From the NCBI RefSeq assembly GCF_001500045.1, contig NZ_LQIX01000045.1:124001-188000 (forward strand): 64,000 bases of DNA. The letters are read 5' to 3'. This document shows positions 40,304-49,058 of this stretch, in pieces. This DNA is from Mycobacterium sp. GA-1199. Lineage in GTDB: Bacteria > Actinomycetota > Actinomycetes > Mycobacteriales > Mycobacteriaceae. How positions within the stretch are numbered: position 1 is the stretch's first letter; every line of letters starts with the position of its first letter. Under the pieces are notes generated by a model, which saw nothing but the letters and a program-made list of their open reading frames with translations, had not been told where the DNA came from and searched no databases. The position numbers and the translations under genes are program-made.

Positions 40304-42889
40304 CTAGGTGACGTCGAAGGCGCGGGCGCGCAGCGACCGCTCGACGCCGGCGCGGCCCTCGATCACCAGACGGCGCAGCGGGGGCGGCACATCGGGGTCG
40401 GCGAGAAACGCGTCGGCGGCGGCCAACCCGTCCTCGCTGATGTCCCACGACGGGTACAACCCGATGACCACGGTCTGGGCCACCTCGCTGGACCGCCGCT
40501 GCCACACGCCCGCGATCGCGCCGAAATACCTGGCGCGGAACGGCTGTAGCAGCTCCTGCTGACCGGGCTGCACAAAGCCGCCGATGATTGCGCGCGCGGT
40601 GATGTTGGCCAGTGTGTCGTCCTCGATCACCTGCTCCCACGCCGCTTCCTTGACCGCCAGCTCGGGGCGGGCAGCCGCCGCGGCCGCGGCGTGCCGGCGT
40701 CCCGCCGCGGTCGGATCGCGCTGCGCCTCGGCGTCGATGAACGGGGTGTCCATGCCCTCGGAGTCGACGGCACCCGCGGCGGCCAGCGCGGTCACGATGC
40801 GCCACCGCAAATCGGTGTCGACGACGAGACCGGGCAGGCCCTTGAGCGCGGGGTCATCGTCCAGTAACGCCGAGAGCACCTCGACGTGCCGCGGGCTCAA
40901 CACCGATCCGCACAGCGCGTTGACGTAGGCCAGTTGGTGGTCGAAGCCGCCTTCGGCACTGCGGGCCAGGTCGAGGAGCCGGTCGGCGAACTCGGGCCAG
41001 CCGGACGAGCGCGCCCACTGCGGGTCGGCGTAGGAGTTCAGCGCCGTCTGGGCTTGCAGCAGAAGCCGTTGCAGCACACCGACTTCGGTCTCGGCGTGCA
41101 CGCCCCCGCAGACCAGCGACACGAAGTCACGGGCCTTGAGCTCGGCCTCGCGTGTCATCTCCCACGCCGCAGACCACGCCAGGGTGCGCGGCAGCGGCTC
41201 GGCGATGTCGGCGATGCGCGTCAGCACCGTCTGCAACGAGTCCGGGTCCAGCCGCAGCGAGCAGTACGTCAGGTCGTCGTCGTTGACGAGGATCAACTTC
41301 CCGCGCGGAACCCCTTGCAGCGCAGGAACATCCGTACTCGGACCTTCGACGTCGAGTTCCTCGCGGTGAACCCGCACCAGCTTGCCGGAGCCGTCGTCGT
41401 CGTAGATCCCGATCGCGAGGCGATGCACCCGGGTCTCACCGGCGCCGGGTGCGGCCCCGCTCTGGTCGATGGCGAACCGGGTGAACCGGCCGTCGCCGTC
41501 CAGGTCGAAGTCGGGTCGCAGGGTGTTGAGGCCCGTCGTCTTGAGCCACTGCCGACCCCATCCCGACAGGTCGCGCCCCGACGCCTTTTCCAGCGCGCCC
41601 AGCAGGTCACCGAATGTGGCGTTGCCGAAGGCGTGGTCGCGGAAGTAGTCACGCAGGCCGGAGAGGAACTCCTCCTCGCCGACGTAGGCGACCAGTTGCT
41701 TGAGGACGCTGGCGCCTTTGGCGTAGGTGATCCCGTCGAAGTTCACCTCGACGGCCGCGAGATCGGGGATGTCGGCGGCGACGGGATGGGTGGATGGCAG
41801 TTGGTCCTGCCGGTAGGCCCACGACTTCTCCACGTTCGCGAACGTCGTCCACGCCTCGGTGTACTCGGTGGCCTCGGCCTGGCACAGCACCGAGGCGAAC
41901 GTCGCGAAAGACTCGTTGAGCCACAGGTCGTCCCACCACTGCATGGTGACCAGGTCGCCGAACCACATGTGGGCCATCTCGTGCAGGACGGTCTCGGCGC
42001 GCCGTTCGTAGGAGGCGCGTGTCACTTTGCTGCGGAAGACGTAGTCCTCGAGGAACGTCACCGCGCCCGCGTTCTCCATCGCGCCGGCGTTGAACTCGGG
42101 CACGAACAACTGGTCGTACTTGCCGAACGCGTACGGAATGCCGAAGTTGTTGTGGTAGAAGCCGAATCCCTGCTTGGTCTCGGTGAACAGCCGTTCGGCG
42201 TCCATGAACTCGGCCAGCGATCGCCGGCAGAACAACCCCAGAGGAATGTCGCCGTGGTCGTCGCTGTACACGTCGTCCCAACGCGCGTACGGGCCCGCGA
42301 CGAGCGCCACCAGATACGTGCTCATCCGTGGTGTCGCGGCGAAAGTGTGCCGCTTGGCTGCACCGGCGTCCTCGACGTCGACGGTGGCGCCGTTGGACAC
42401 CACCTCCCAATGCGAGGGTGCCGTCACGGTGACGTCGAAGGCGGCTTTGAGATCCGGTTGGTCGAAGCACGCGAACATCCGCTTGGCGTCGGCGGTTTCG
42501 AATTGCGAGTACAGGTACACCTCGTCGTCGACGGGGTCGACGAACCGGTGCAGACCCTCTCCGGTGTTGGAGTATCGGCAATCGGCATCGACGACGACGA
42601 CGTTGTGCGCGGCCAGACCCGTCAGCGGAATGCCGGTCGATTCGTCATAGCCCGACACGTCGATGTCGTGACCGTTGAGGGTGGCGCTGTGGATCGTGTC
42701 GGCTGCGATGTCGATGTAGGTGTCGGCGCCGGCGAGCGCGTCGAATTCGACGGTCGTGGTGGACCGGAAGGTGCGCTCGCCGGGCTTGCCGGTGCCGTCG
42801 GTCAGATCGAGTTGGATGCGGTAGCTGTCGACGGTGACCAGGGCGGCGCGTTCGACGGCTTGGTCGCGGGTCAGGTTGGGAAGTGCCAC
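40304..42889 (-). CDS. pepN: Aminopeptidase N (M1 family)
   Basis: The protein has 861 residues. The M1 signatures are clear: GAMENAGAVTF (substrate N-terminus binding) and HEMAHMWFGDLVTMQWWDDLWLNESFATF (HExxH-x18-E zinc site). An N-terminal beta-saddle and a C-terminal ERAP1-like helical domain complete the usual layout. It removes N-terminal residues from peptides in the cytoplasm. GTG 42889 lies 6 bp after a TAGGTT box and looks leaderless. The counterpart is Rv2467. Confidence 0.94.
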   Translation of the reverse strand: MALPNLTRDQAVERAALVTVDSYRIQLDLTDGTGKPGERTFRSTTTVEFDALAGADTYIDIAADTIHSATLNGHDIDVSGYDESTGIPLTGLAAHNVVVVDADCRYSNTGEGLHRFVDPVDDEVYLYSQFETADAKRMFACFDQPDLKAAFDVTVTAPSHWEVVSNGATVDVEDAGAAKRHTFAATPRMSTYLVALVAGPYARWDDVYSDDHGDIPLGLFCRRSLAEFMDAERLFTETKQGFGFYHNNFGIPYAFGKYDQLFVPEFNAGAMENAGAVTFLEDYVFRSKVTRASYERRAETVLHEMAHMWFGDLVTMQWWDDLWLNESFATFASVLCQAEATEYTEAWTTFANVEKSWAYRQDQLPSTHPVAADIPDLAAVEVNFDGITYAKGASVLKQLVAYVGEEEFLSGLRDYFRDHAFGNATFGDLLGALEKASGRDLSGWGRQWLKTTGLNTLRPDFDLDGDGRFTRFAIDQSGAAPGAGETRVHRLAIGIYDDDGSGKLVRVHREELDVEGPSTDVPALQGVPRGKLILVNDDDLTYCSLRLDPDSLQTVLTRIADIAEPLPRTLAWSAAWEMTREAELKARDFVSLVCGGVHAETEVGVLQRLLLQAQTALNSYADPQWARSSGWPEFADRLLDLARSAEGGFDHQLAYVNALCGSVLSPRHVEVLSALLDDDPALKGLPGLVVDTDLRWRIVTALAAAGAVDSEGMDTPFIDAEAQRDPTAAGRRHAAAAAAARPELAVKEAAWEQVIEDDTLANITARAIIGGFVQPGQQELLQPFRARYFGAIAGVWQRRSSEVAQTVVIGLYPSWDISEDGLAAADAFLADPDVPPPLRRLVIEGRAGVERSLRARAFDVT

Positions 42890-42895
42890 GCGACC

Positions 42896-42901
42896 AACCT
42901 A
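42896..42901 (-). promoter_or_regulatory. Candidate -10 box (leaderless pepN)
   Basis: TAGGTT on the minus strand ends 6 bp before the GTG at 42889. There is no ribosome site. Confidence 0.4.
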
Positions 42902-42939
42902 TAGCCCGCGCCGTCCCACGGCGCGCCGCACGTCCGGCG

Positions 42940-43323
42940 TCAGAAACCCGGTATCGCCCGCGCCGCGGGCAGCCAGTCCATCACGGTGCCGTTACCCACC
43001 GATGCCAGCATCTGCGGGCAGTACATCGAAATCGCGATGCCGGTGAAGAACGCCGCGATGTCGGGCGGGATGCCGTTGTCGGACACCTGCGTGTACACCT
43101 TCGCGAGGTTCTTGCCCGGTTCGACGAGCATCGGGCATACGGATTCCCCGAGGGCCACCATGTTCACGGGGTTGTCGACGGACATCCCTGCGCCGCGAAG
43201 TGCGGCCAGGAAGGCCGCGTCGGTCGTGTCGGCTTGGGCCGGTGCGGCGAGCGTCGTCGTGACCGCCGCCAGGCCGACCCCCAACGCCAGAGCGCGTAGT
43301 GGAAGATCAACACATCTATTCAC
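42940..43323 (-). CDS. Secreted DUF732 protein
   Basis: The protein has 127 residues. The signal peptide is MNRCVDLPLRALALGVGLAA... cleaved after AQA. The mature domain, about 95 residues, starts 'DTTDAAFLAALRGAGMSVDNPVNMVALGESVC' and has two Cys, the DUF732 pattern of mycobacterial secreted proteins. A GTG start is used; no better upstream site is present. The function is unknown. It is oriented like pepN, about 50 bp upstream of it. Confidence 0.85.
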   Translation of the reverse strand: MNRCVDLPLRALALGVGLAAVTTTLAAPAQADTTDAAFLAALRGAGMSVDNPVNMVALGESVCPMLVEPGKNLAKVYTQVSDNGIPPDIAAFFTGIAISMYCPQMLASVGNGTVMDWLPAARAIPGF

Positions 43324-43523
43324 TTCGGTAACGATTCTTCACATTGGTCACATCAGGAACACGGTTCGATCACCGTTTGCACTCTTAGGCGTTTCTCATA
43401 TCGCGGCGCGCGAAGTGGGCGGCTATAGGCGCCGCCGCCGGGAACACTGCGTGCATGACCGCGGTTGTCAGGACTGGACCCAAGAAGCATCCTGCTCACC
43501 CCCGCTCCCGGAAGGAATCGCGT

Positions 43524-44144
43524 ATGTCCGAGAAGTCTGTCGCAGAACTCTGGTTCGACCCGCTGTGCCCGTGGTGCTGGATCACCTCGCGGTGGATCCT
43601 CGAGGTCGAGGAGGTCCGCGACATCGAGGTGAGCTTCCGGGTGATGAGTCTTGCGGTGCTCAACCAGGGCCGTGACGTGCCCGAGGAGTACCAGGAGGCG
43701 ATGAAGAAGGCGTGGGGGCCGGTGCGCGTCGCCATCGCCGCCGAACAGGCCAAGGGGCGAGAGGTCCTCGGCGCGCTGTACACCGCGATGGGAACCCGCA
43801 TCCACAACCAGGGCTACCGCGAGACCGACCCCGATTTCAGCCGGGTGATCAAGGAGTCGCTCGCCGAAGTCGGCCTACCCGCCGAACTGGCCGACGCCGC
43901 CACCACCGACAAGTACGACGAGGCGCTGCGCAAGAGTCACCACGAGGGCATGGACCCGGTCGGCGAGGACGTGGGCACCCCGACCATCCATGTCAACGGC
44001 GTCGCTTTCTTCGGGCCCGTGCTGTCGCGGATCCCGCGCGGCGAGGAGGCCGGCAAGCTGTGGGACGCCTCGGTGACCTTCGCGTCCTATCCCCACTTCT
44101 GGGAGCTCAAGCGAACCCGCACGGAGTCGCCGGAATTCGACTGA
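43524..44144 (+). CDS. Mycothiol-dependent thioredoxin-fold oxidoreductase (Rv2466c-like)
   Basis: A DsbA/FrnE-like thioredoxin-fold protein of 206 residues. The active-site CPWC lies in 'WFDPLCPWCWITSRWILEV' and the cis-Pro region in 'GTPTIHVNGVAFFGPV'. The M. tuberculosis counterpart Rv2466c is known as a mycothiol-dependent nitroreductase. ATG 43524 follows GGAAGGA; an upstream in-frame start at 43455 adds a poor extension. Cytoplasmic. The downstream gap contains hairpin D before rpiB. Confidence 0.88.
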   Translation: MSEKSVAELWFDPLCPWCWITSRWILEVEEVRDIEVSFRVMSLAVLNQGRDVPEEYQEAMKKAWGPVRVAIAAEQAKGREVLGALYTAMGTRIHNQGYRETDPDFSRVIKESLAEVGLPAELADAATTDKYDEALRKSHHEGMDPVGEDVGTPTIHVNGVAFFGPVLSRIPRGEEAGKLWDASVTFASYPHFWELKRTRTESPEFD

Positions 44145-44168
44145 TCGCCCAACCAGTCGGCAGCCCGG

Positions 44169-44238
44169 GCGTCGCGAGACGTACACCAGGGTCGTTCGCT
44201 CGCCGAGATCACGACCCTCATGTCGATTTCGCGAGCGC
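44169..44238. repeat. Hairpin element D between the oxidoreductase and rpiB
   Basis: AGGGTCGT (44188-44195) and ACGACCCT (44211-44218) form a perfect 8-bp stem with a 15-nt loop, nested inside GTCGCGAGA/TTTCGCGAGC outer arms. It may end the upstream transcript, or belong to another intergenic hairpin family. Confidence 0.5.
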
Positions 44239-44243
44239 CGAAG

Positions 44244-44249
44244 TAGGGT
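44244..44249 (+). promoter_or_regulatory. Candidate -10 box (rpiB)
   Basis: TAGGGT ends 7 bp before ATG 44257. The same bases include a weak AGGGTGA that could act as a ribosome site, so the leaderless reading is less certain. Confidence 0.35.
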
Positions 44250-44256
44250 GACCGCC

Positions 44257-44730
44257 ATGCGCGTCTACTTGGGAGCCGATCACGCCGGCTTCGACCTCAA
44301 GCAGGCCATCATCGAGCACCTGCGCGGTGCCGGGCACGAGCCGATCGACTGCGGAGCCTTCGTCAACGACCCCGACGACGACTATCCGGCGTTCTGCATC
44401 GCCGCCGCGCAGAAGACGGTCGCCGACCCGGGGAGCCTCGGCATCGTGCTCGGCGGCTCGGGCAACGGCGAGCAGATCGCGGCCAACAAGGTTCCCGGCG
44501 CACGGTGCGCGTTGGCGTGGAGCGTTCAGACGGCCCAACTGGCACGCGAGCACAACAACGCTCAGCTGATCGGTATCGGCGGGCGCATGCACAGCCTCGA
44601 GGAGGCGCTCGCGATCGTCGACGCGTTCGTGAGCACCCCCTGGTCGGAAGCCGAACGGCACCAACGTCGTATCGACATCCTCACCGAGTACGAACGCACC
44701 CACGTCGCGCCTCCGGTGCCCGGCGCCTAG
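44257..44730 (+). CDS. rpiB: Ribose-5-phosphate isomerase B
   Basis: A RpiB/LacAB family protein of 157 residues: 'VYLGADHAGFDLKQAIIEHLRGAGHE', 'GIVLGGSGNGEQIAANKVPGARCALAW', and 'ARE.HNNAQLIGIGGRM'. Phosphate-binding residues and the general base region are as in the family; Ser in GGSGNG replaces the Cys of E. coli type enzymes, which is normal for mycobacteria. It interconverts ribose-5-phosphate and ribulose-5-phosphate. The next gene starts 2 bp after its stop. The counterpart is Rv2465c. Confidence 0.93.
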   Translation: MRVYLGADHAGFDLKQAIIEHLRGAGHEPIDCGAFVNDPDDDYPAFCIAAAQKTVADPGSLGIVLGGSGNGEQIAANKVPGARCALAWSVQTAQLAREHNNAQLIGIGGRMHSLEEALAIVDAFVSTPWSEAERHQRRIDILTEYERTHVAPPVPGA

Positions 44731-44732
44731 GG

Positions 44733-45539
44733 ATGCCCGAAGGCCACACGCTGCACCGGCTCGCCCGGTTGCACCAGCGGCGCTTCGCTCGCGCACCGGT
44801 GATGGTGTCCAGCCCGCAGGGCAGGTTCGCCGACGGCGCCGCCGCGGTCGACGGGCGGGTGCTCAAGAAGGCCACCGCATATGGCAAACATCTCTTCCAC
44901 CACTACGAGGGCGGCCGCGTGGTGCATGTGCATCTCGGCTTGTACGGCACGTTCACCGAGTGGCCGCTGCCCGCGGGGACGATACCGCCGCTGCCGGTCG
45001 GCCAGGTCCGGATGCGGATGATCGGCACCGAGTACGGCACCGACCTGCGGGGCCCGACAGTGTGCGAGGTGCTCGCCGAGCCGGAGATCGCCGACGTCAT
45101 CGACCGCCTCGGCCCCGACCCGCTGCGCCGCGACGCCGACGGCTCGCTGGCCTGGGCCCGAATCCGTAAGTCGCGCAGGCCGATCGGGGCGCTGTTGATG
45201 GACCAGTCGGTGATCGCGGGGGTGGGCAACGTGTACCGCAACGAGTTGCTGTTCCGGCACGGCATCGACCCGCACCGGCCGGGCATCCGCATCGACGAGG
45301 ACGAGTTTCACGCGATGTGGACCGACCTCGTCGAGCTGATGCGGATCGGGTTGCGGCGCGGCAAGATCCACACCATCCGCCCGGAGGACGACCACGGGCT
45401 GCCGTCGTATGGGCCCGGTCGCCCCCGCACCTACGTCTATCGGCGGGCCGGCGAGCCGTGTCGACTGTGTGGCACCGAGATCCGCACCGAGGTGATGGAG
45501 GGCCGCAACCTGTTCTGGTGTCCGACCGACCAGACGTAG
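44733..45539 (+). CDS. nei2: Fpg/Nei-family DNA glycosylase (endonuclease VIII-like)
   Basis: The protein has 268 residues. It begins MPEGHTLHRL, with catalytic Pro2 and Glu3 after Met removal. The H2TH helix region ('IGALLMDQSVIAGVGNVYRNELLFRHGIDP') and a C-terminal zinc finger (CRLCGTEI...LFWCPTDQT) are visible. The last zinc ligand is not evident as CxxC because the tail ends CPTDQT, so the finger may be incomplete. It excises oxidised bases and nicks DNA. It is coupled to rpiB. The counterpart is Rv2464c. Confidence 0.9.
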   Translation: MPEGHTLHRLARLHQRRFARAPVMVSSPQGRFADGAAAVDGRVLKKATAYGKHLFHHYEGGRVVHVHLGLYGTFTEWPLPAGTIPPLPVGQVRMRMIGTEYGTDLRGPTVCEVLAEPEIADVIDRLGPDPLRRDADGSLAWARIRKSRRPIGALLMDQSVIAGVGNVYRNELLFRHGIDPHRPGIRIDEDEFHAMWTDLVELMRIGLRRGKIHTIRPEDDHGLPSYGPGRPRTYVYRRAGEPCRLCGTEIRTEVMEGRNLFWCPTDQT

Positions 45540-45577
45540 CCACCGCGGCTGAGTCAACGTGACGGAGGCGCCTCAGC

Positions 45578-45583
45578 GACAAT
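45578..45583 (+). promoter_or_regulatory. Candidate -10 box (antiporter gene)
   Basis: GACAAT ends 6 bp before the GTG at 45590, with no ribosome site at normal spacing. Confidence 0.38.
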
Positions 45584-45589
45584 CGGCGC

Positions 45590-47278
45590 GTGGAGTTGAT
45601 ACTCGTCGTCGTCGGAGCCATCGTCGTCACCGCTGTCGCACACCGGCGCGGCCTCGAACCGGCCCTGGTCATCGTCGTCCTCGGCGCCGCTGTGTCGTTC
45701 CTGCCCGATTTCGAGCCACCCGAACTCGATTCGCACATCCTGCTGACGGTGGTGCTGCCGCCGCTGCTTTACTCGGCGGCCCTGAACTTCTCGTTTCCGA
45801 CGTTCCTGCGTAACATCCGGCCGATCCTGGGCCTCGGCGTCGGGCTGGTCGTGGTGACCGCATTCGCGGTGGCGGCTTCGGCGTGGCTGGTGGTTGTGCC
45901 CCTGACGTTCGCCACCGCGCTGGTGCTGGGCGCGATCGTCGCACCGCCGGACGCGGTGACCGCGGTCGCGGTGGGACGCAAGCTGGGCCTGCCGAAACGG
46001 GTGATGGCGATCTTGACGGGGGAGAGTCTGATCAACGACGCCGCAGCGTTGACACTGTTCTCGATCGCGGTGGTTCAGGTCACCGGCGGACACATCTTCA
46101 TCCACAACCCGTTCCTGCTGTTCGGCTACAGCGCCGTCGTCGGGCCGATCGTCGGCGCGCTGCTCGGGTTCGTCACGCTGTGGATCCGCAGGCGCCTGGC
46201 CAATCCGGGGCTGGAGACGGTGCAGGGCCTCGTGGTGCCGTTCGCGGCGTTCATCGTCGCCGAGGAGCTGCACGCTTCGGGGGTGTTGGCGGTCGTCGTC
46301 GCCGGGTTCGTGGTGGCCAACGGCACGCTGTCGGCCGGCTACCAGACCCGGCTACAAGAACGCTATGTGTGGAACTCCGTCGACGTGTTGCTCGAGGCCT
46401 TCGTGTTCGCCTATATCGGTTTGCACCTGCGCTTCGTGCTCGAGGACCTGCAGCAGGCGCACGAGTCGCTGGCCGAGGTCGCCGTGGCGTCGCTGGTCGT
46501 CCTGGTCATCGTTCTGGTGATCCGGCCGCTGTCGGTGTTCGCGATTTTCGGGCGCAACAAGCTGTCCCAGCACGTCGGGAACCGGTTGAGCGTCCCGGTG
46601 CCGGAAGGCGGGGGCCGCGGCGCACTGGGAACCAAGCGGCGCAGCAACCCACCGGGTAAGTGGCGTTCACGCATCGACCGGCGGTCACTGTCCTGGCGGG
46701 AGAACGTGGTCGTGTCGTGGACCGGTATGCGCGGGGTGGTGACATTGGCTGCGGCGGCGGCCATTCCGGCGACGACGGTCACCGGCGAGCCGTTCCCCGA
46801 GCGGGCCACCATCCAGGCCATCGCGTTCGTGGTCAGCGTCGGCACGCTATTGCTTCAGGGCTCGACGCTGCCGATCCTGATCCGGCGGCTGCACATCTCG
46901 CGGTTCTCGGATGATCACGCGGTCGACCGCGAGGAGGAACTCAAAGCCGAACGCGTCGTGCACGACGCCGCGGATCGGGTGCTGGCCGACTTCCGGGCCA
47001 ATCCGCCTGCGGACCTGAGTCCTCGCGTGGCCGCCGAGATCGAGGCGACCATCGCCCGGCACTCGCAGGACGCCGACGAGATGCCGGACCCGGAGGCGCA
47101 CACGAAGCGTTCGGAGGTGTTCGCCGCGCTGTACCGCGACGTGCTCGCGCACCAGCGGGCCGCTCTGATCGCCGAACGCGACGAGGGCCGCATCGAAGAC
47201 GAGGCGGTCCGGGCGATGCTCGAACGGCTCGACCTACAGGAGGCCGGGGTGTCCGCACGTCTGGAGAGCCGGCTGTAA
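45590..47278 (+). CDS. CPA1-family Na+/H+ antiporter
   Basis: The protein has 562 residues: about 12 hydrophobic segments (1-420) and a soluble C-terminal tail of about 110 residues rich in charged residues. The ion-binding motif 'LTGESLINDAAALTLFSIA' (the ND pair) and 'GAIVAPPDAVTAVAVGRKLG' are typical of CPA1/NhaP-type exchangers. 'SWTGMRGVVTLAAAAAIP' is another conserved helix. It exchanges Na+ or K+ for H+ across the inner membrane. The tail may regulate activity; no CNMP- or RCK-type domain is recognisable. Confidence 0.9.
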   Translation: MELILVVVGAIVVTAVAHRRGLEPALVIVVLGAAVSFLPDFEPPELDSHILLTVVLPPLLYSAALNFSFPTFLRNIRPILGLGVGLVVVTAFAVAASAWLVVVPLTFATALVLGAIVAPPDAVTAVAVGRKLGLPKRVMAILTGESLINDAAALTLFSIAVVQVTGGHIFIHNPFLLFGYSAVVGPIVGALLGFVTLWIRRRLANPGLETVQGLVVPFAAFIVAEELHASGVLAVVVAGFVVANGTLSAGYQTRLQERYVWNSVDVLLEAFVFAYIGLHLRFVLEDLQQAHESLAEVAVASLVVLVIVLVIRPLSVFAIFGRNKLSQHVGNRLSVPVPEGGGRGALGTKRRSNPPGKWRSRIDRRSLSWRENVVVSWTGMRGVVTLAAAAAIPATTVTGEPFPERATIQAIAFVVSVGTLLLQGSTLPILIRRLHISRFSDDHAVDREEELKAERVVHDAADRVLADFRANPPADLSPRVAAEIEATIARHSQDADEMPDPEAHTKRSEVFAALYRDVLAHQRAALIAERDEGRIEDEAVRAMLERLDLQEAGVSARLESRL

Positions 47279-47290
47279 GGATCGCGCCGG

Positions 47291-48064
47291 TCAGAAGCCG
47301 CCGAAATCGCCGAAGCCGCCGCCGATGTCGCCGCCGCCCCAGTCGCCGCCACCCCAATCTCCGCCACCGTCACCGCCCCAGTCGCCGCCGGGATCCTGAC
47401 CCTGGTCGAAACCTTGGTCGTATCCCTGGGCGAAGCCCTGCTCGTAGCCGCTGCCGTGCATGCCGGAGAACAAGGCGTCGAACAGCAGCACCGAGCCCAG
47501 GCCCCAGGCGCCGGCGACGAGCGCGGGCTTCCACCATGGCTCGGAATACCAACCCGCGGGCACCGGCCGACCCGCGACACGGCCGCCGGGGTAGTAGTTC
47601 GGGGTGCGCTCTGAGGGAGTCGGCGAGGCCTCGATCTGGCGGCCCTCGAAATCGACCTTGCGATCCTCGGTGACCGTGCCTGCCGACCGCTGACCGGCGA
47701 GCGTTTCGAGTTCGGGACCGGGATCCATGCCCATCGCGACGCGGGCGGCGCGCACGTAATAGAGGCCTTCCAGCGCGCTCTCCTTGGCCAGCAATGCCTG
47801 CTTGGCGGTGTTGGCCTGGTCGATCTGCGACCCGGCCGCGGTGTAGCGCTCGGATGCGTCGGCCAGCGCCTGCTTCGACGCCTCGTCGGTTCCGGTCAAA
47901 CCGATCACCTGTCCGCCGAGACGTTCGATGACGCGGCGTGCGTCGGCCTTGGCGTCGTCCAGGGAGGCGACCTTGCGCCGATCGGAGGCCCTCATCGCGG
48001 CGTAGGCAACGACGCCGAGAGCGACGATGACCAGGACGACGAGAACGAGCAGAACACCGTTCAT
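47291..48064 (-). CDS. Membrane protein with Gly/Asp/Trp-rich tail
   Basis: The protein has 257 residues. One N-terminal helix (GVLLVLVVLVIVALGVVAYAA) precedes an amphipathic helical region ('DDAKADARRVIERLGGQVIGLTG', 'ASKQALADASERYTAAGSQIDQANTAKQALL') like DUF1542-type coiled segments. A second hydrophobic stretch lies near 'PALVAGAWGLGSVLLFDALF'. The last 60 residues repeat GGDWGG-type and (Y/F)(D/E)QGF units. ATG 48064 was chosen; a GTG at 48088 is also in frame. The function is unknown; it could be an envelope-associated scaffold. Confidence 0.75.
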   Translation of the reverse strand: MNGVLLVLVVLVIVALGVVAYAAMRASDRRKVASLDDAKADARRVIERLGGQVIGLTGTDEASKQALADASERYTAAGSQIDQANTAKQALLAKESALEGLYYVRAARVAMGMDPGPELETLAGQRSAGTVTEDRKVDFEGRQIEASPTPSERTPNYYPGGRVAGRPVPAGWYSEPWWKPALVAGAWGLGSVLLFDALFSGMHGSGYEQGFAQGYDQGFDQGQDPGGDWGGDGGGDWGGGDWGGGDIGGGFGDFGGF

Positions 48065-48218
48065 GCGGACCAGCGTACCTAGGTTCACGGCCCGGACCCG
48101 ATGACGAACCGCTGGGTGGGCGTCGAATGGTGCGCCGTGCTGTGGGCGGGTTCAGGACGGCTCGGGCAAACCCGATCAACGGCCGCTCGATTTCTGTTCG
48201 CGCGTCAATTTGCGTACC

Positions 48219-48947
48219 GTGAACAAAGTGAGGGAGTGGGTACGCAGATTCGACGGCTTCCTCAACCGCCTGCTCGAAGAGCATGCGCGCGATGCGGGGG
48301 AAAGCGTCGACACCTACGTCGCCCGTGCGGTCGCGAGACAGATGGCGATCGATCTGAGGCGCGCTGAAGATCCGGCCATCGACGATCTGCAAACTCATCT
48401 GGTGGCGTCAGGCGTGTTCGACGAGACCGCGATGCCGGACGTGTCGGAGGTCATCACCGACCCGGACCGACTTGCCGCCCTCCATCGGACCGGCTTACTC
48501 GACTCTCCGCCGGAGGCGGTCTACGACCGGATCACCCGGGCCGCGGCCGAAGCGCTCGACGCCCCCTTCGCCCTGGTGTCTCTTGTCGACGTCGACCGAC
48601 AGTTCTTCAAGAGTGCAGTCGGTCAAGAGTCCGCGTCCCCAGAGGATCGGCAAACACCGCTCGAGCGTTCGGTCTGCCAGTACGCGGTGGCCAATGGCGC
48701 GCCGTTGATCCTCGAGGACGCGCGAATCGATCCGACTTTCAAGCAGCATCCCGCGGTGCAGGACGGAACGGTGGTGGCGTATCTCGGCATACCGCTGATG
48801 GACGACGCCGGCAATGCCGTTGGGACACTGTGTGTGTACGACACGAAGCCACGCCTGTGGAGCACGGGTCATCTTCAAATCCTCAGTGACCTTGCCGCGC
48901 TCGCCACAGAACGCATGTTTCACGGGCGCACTGACTCGCAGCAATGA
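48219..48947 (+). CDS. GAF-domain sensor protein
   Basis: The protein has about 242 residues. Residues 1-50 form a basic helical region ('REWVRRFDGFLNRLLEEHARDAGESVDTYVARAVARQM') that recalls ribbon-helix-helix or partner-binding helices. Residues about 85-235 form a GAF domain ('RITRAAAEALDAPFALVSLVDVDRQFFKSAVG', 'VCQYAVANGAPLILEDAR', 'VAYLGIPLMDDAGNAVGTLCVYD'). No kinase, cyclase or output domain follows. It probably binds a small ligand or haem and signals through a partner. GTG 48219 is my start; TTG 48210 and GTG 48228 are alternatives. Confidence 0.8.
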   Translation: MNKVREWVRRFDGFLNRLLEEHARDAGESVDTYVARAVARQMAIDLRRAEDPAIDDLQTHLVASGVFDETAMPDVSEVITDPDRLAALHRTGLLDSPPEAVYDRITRAAAEALDAPFALVSLVDVDRQFFKSAVGQESASPEDRQTPLERSVCQYAVANGAPLILEDARIDPTFKQHPAVQDGTVVAYLGIPLMDDAGNAVGTLCVYDTKPRLWSTGHLQILSDLAALATERMFHGRTDSQQ

Positions 48948-49058
48948 GGCAATCTAGTGCCGGCACCCGAATTGCCGGGAATTCCGGCGGCGTAGCTTAG
49001 ACTGGCAACGTTTCGATTGCAGACACTTCTATAGGGCTGGGTTTCCATCGGGGGCAGC

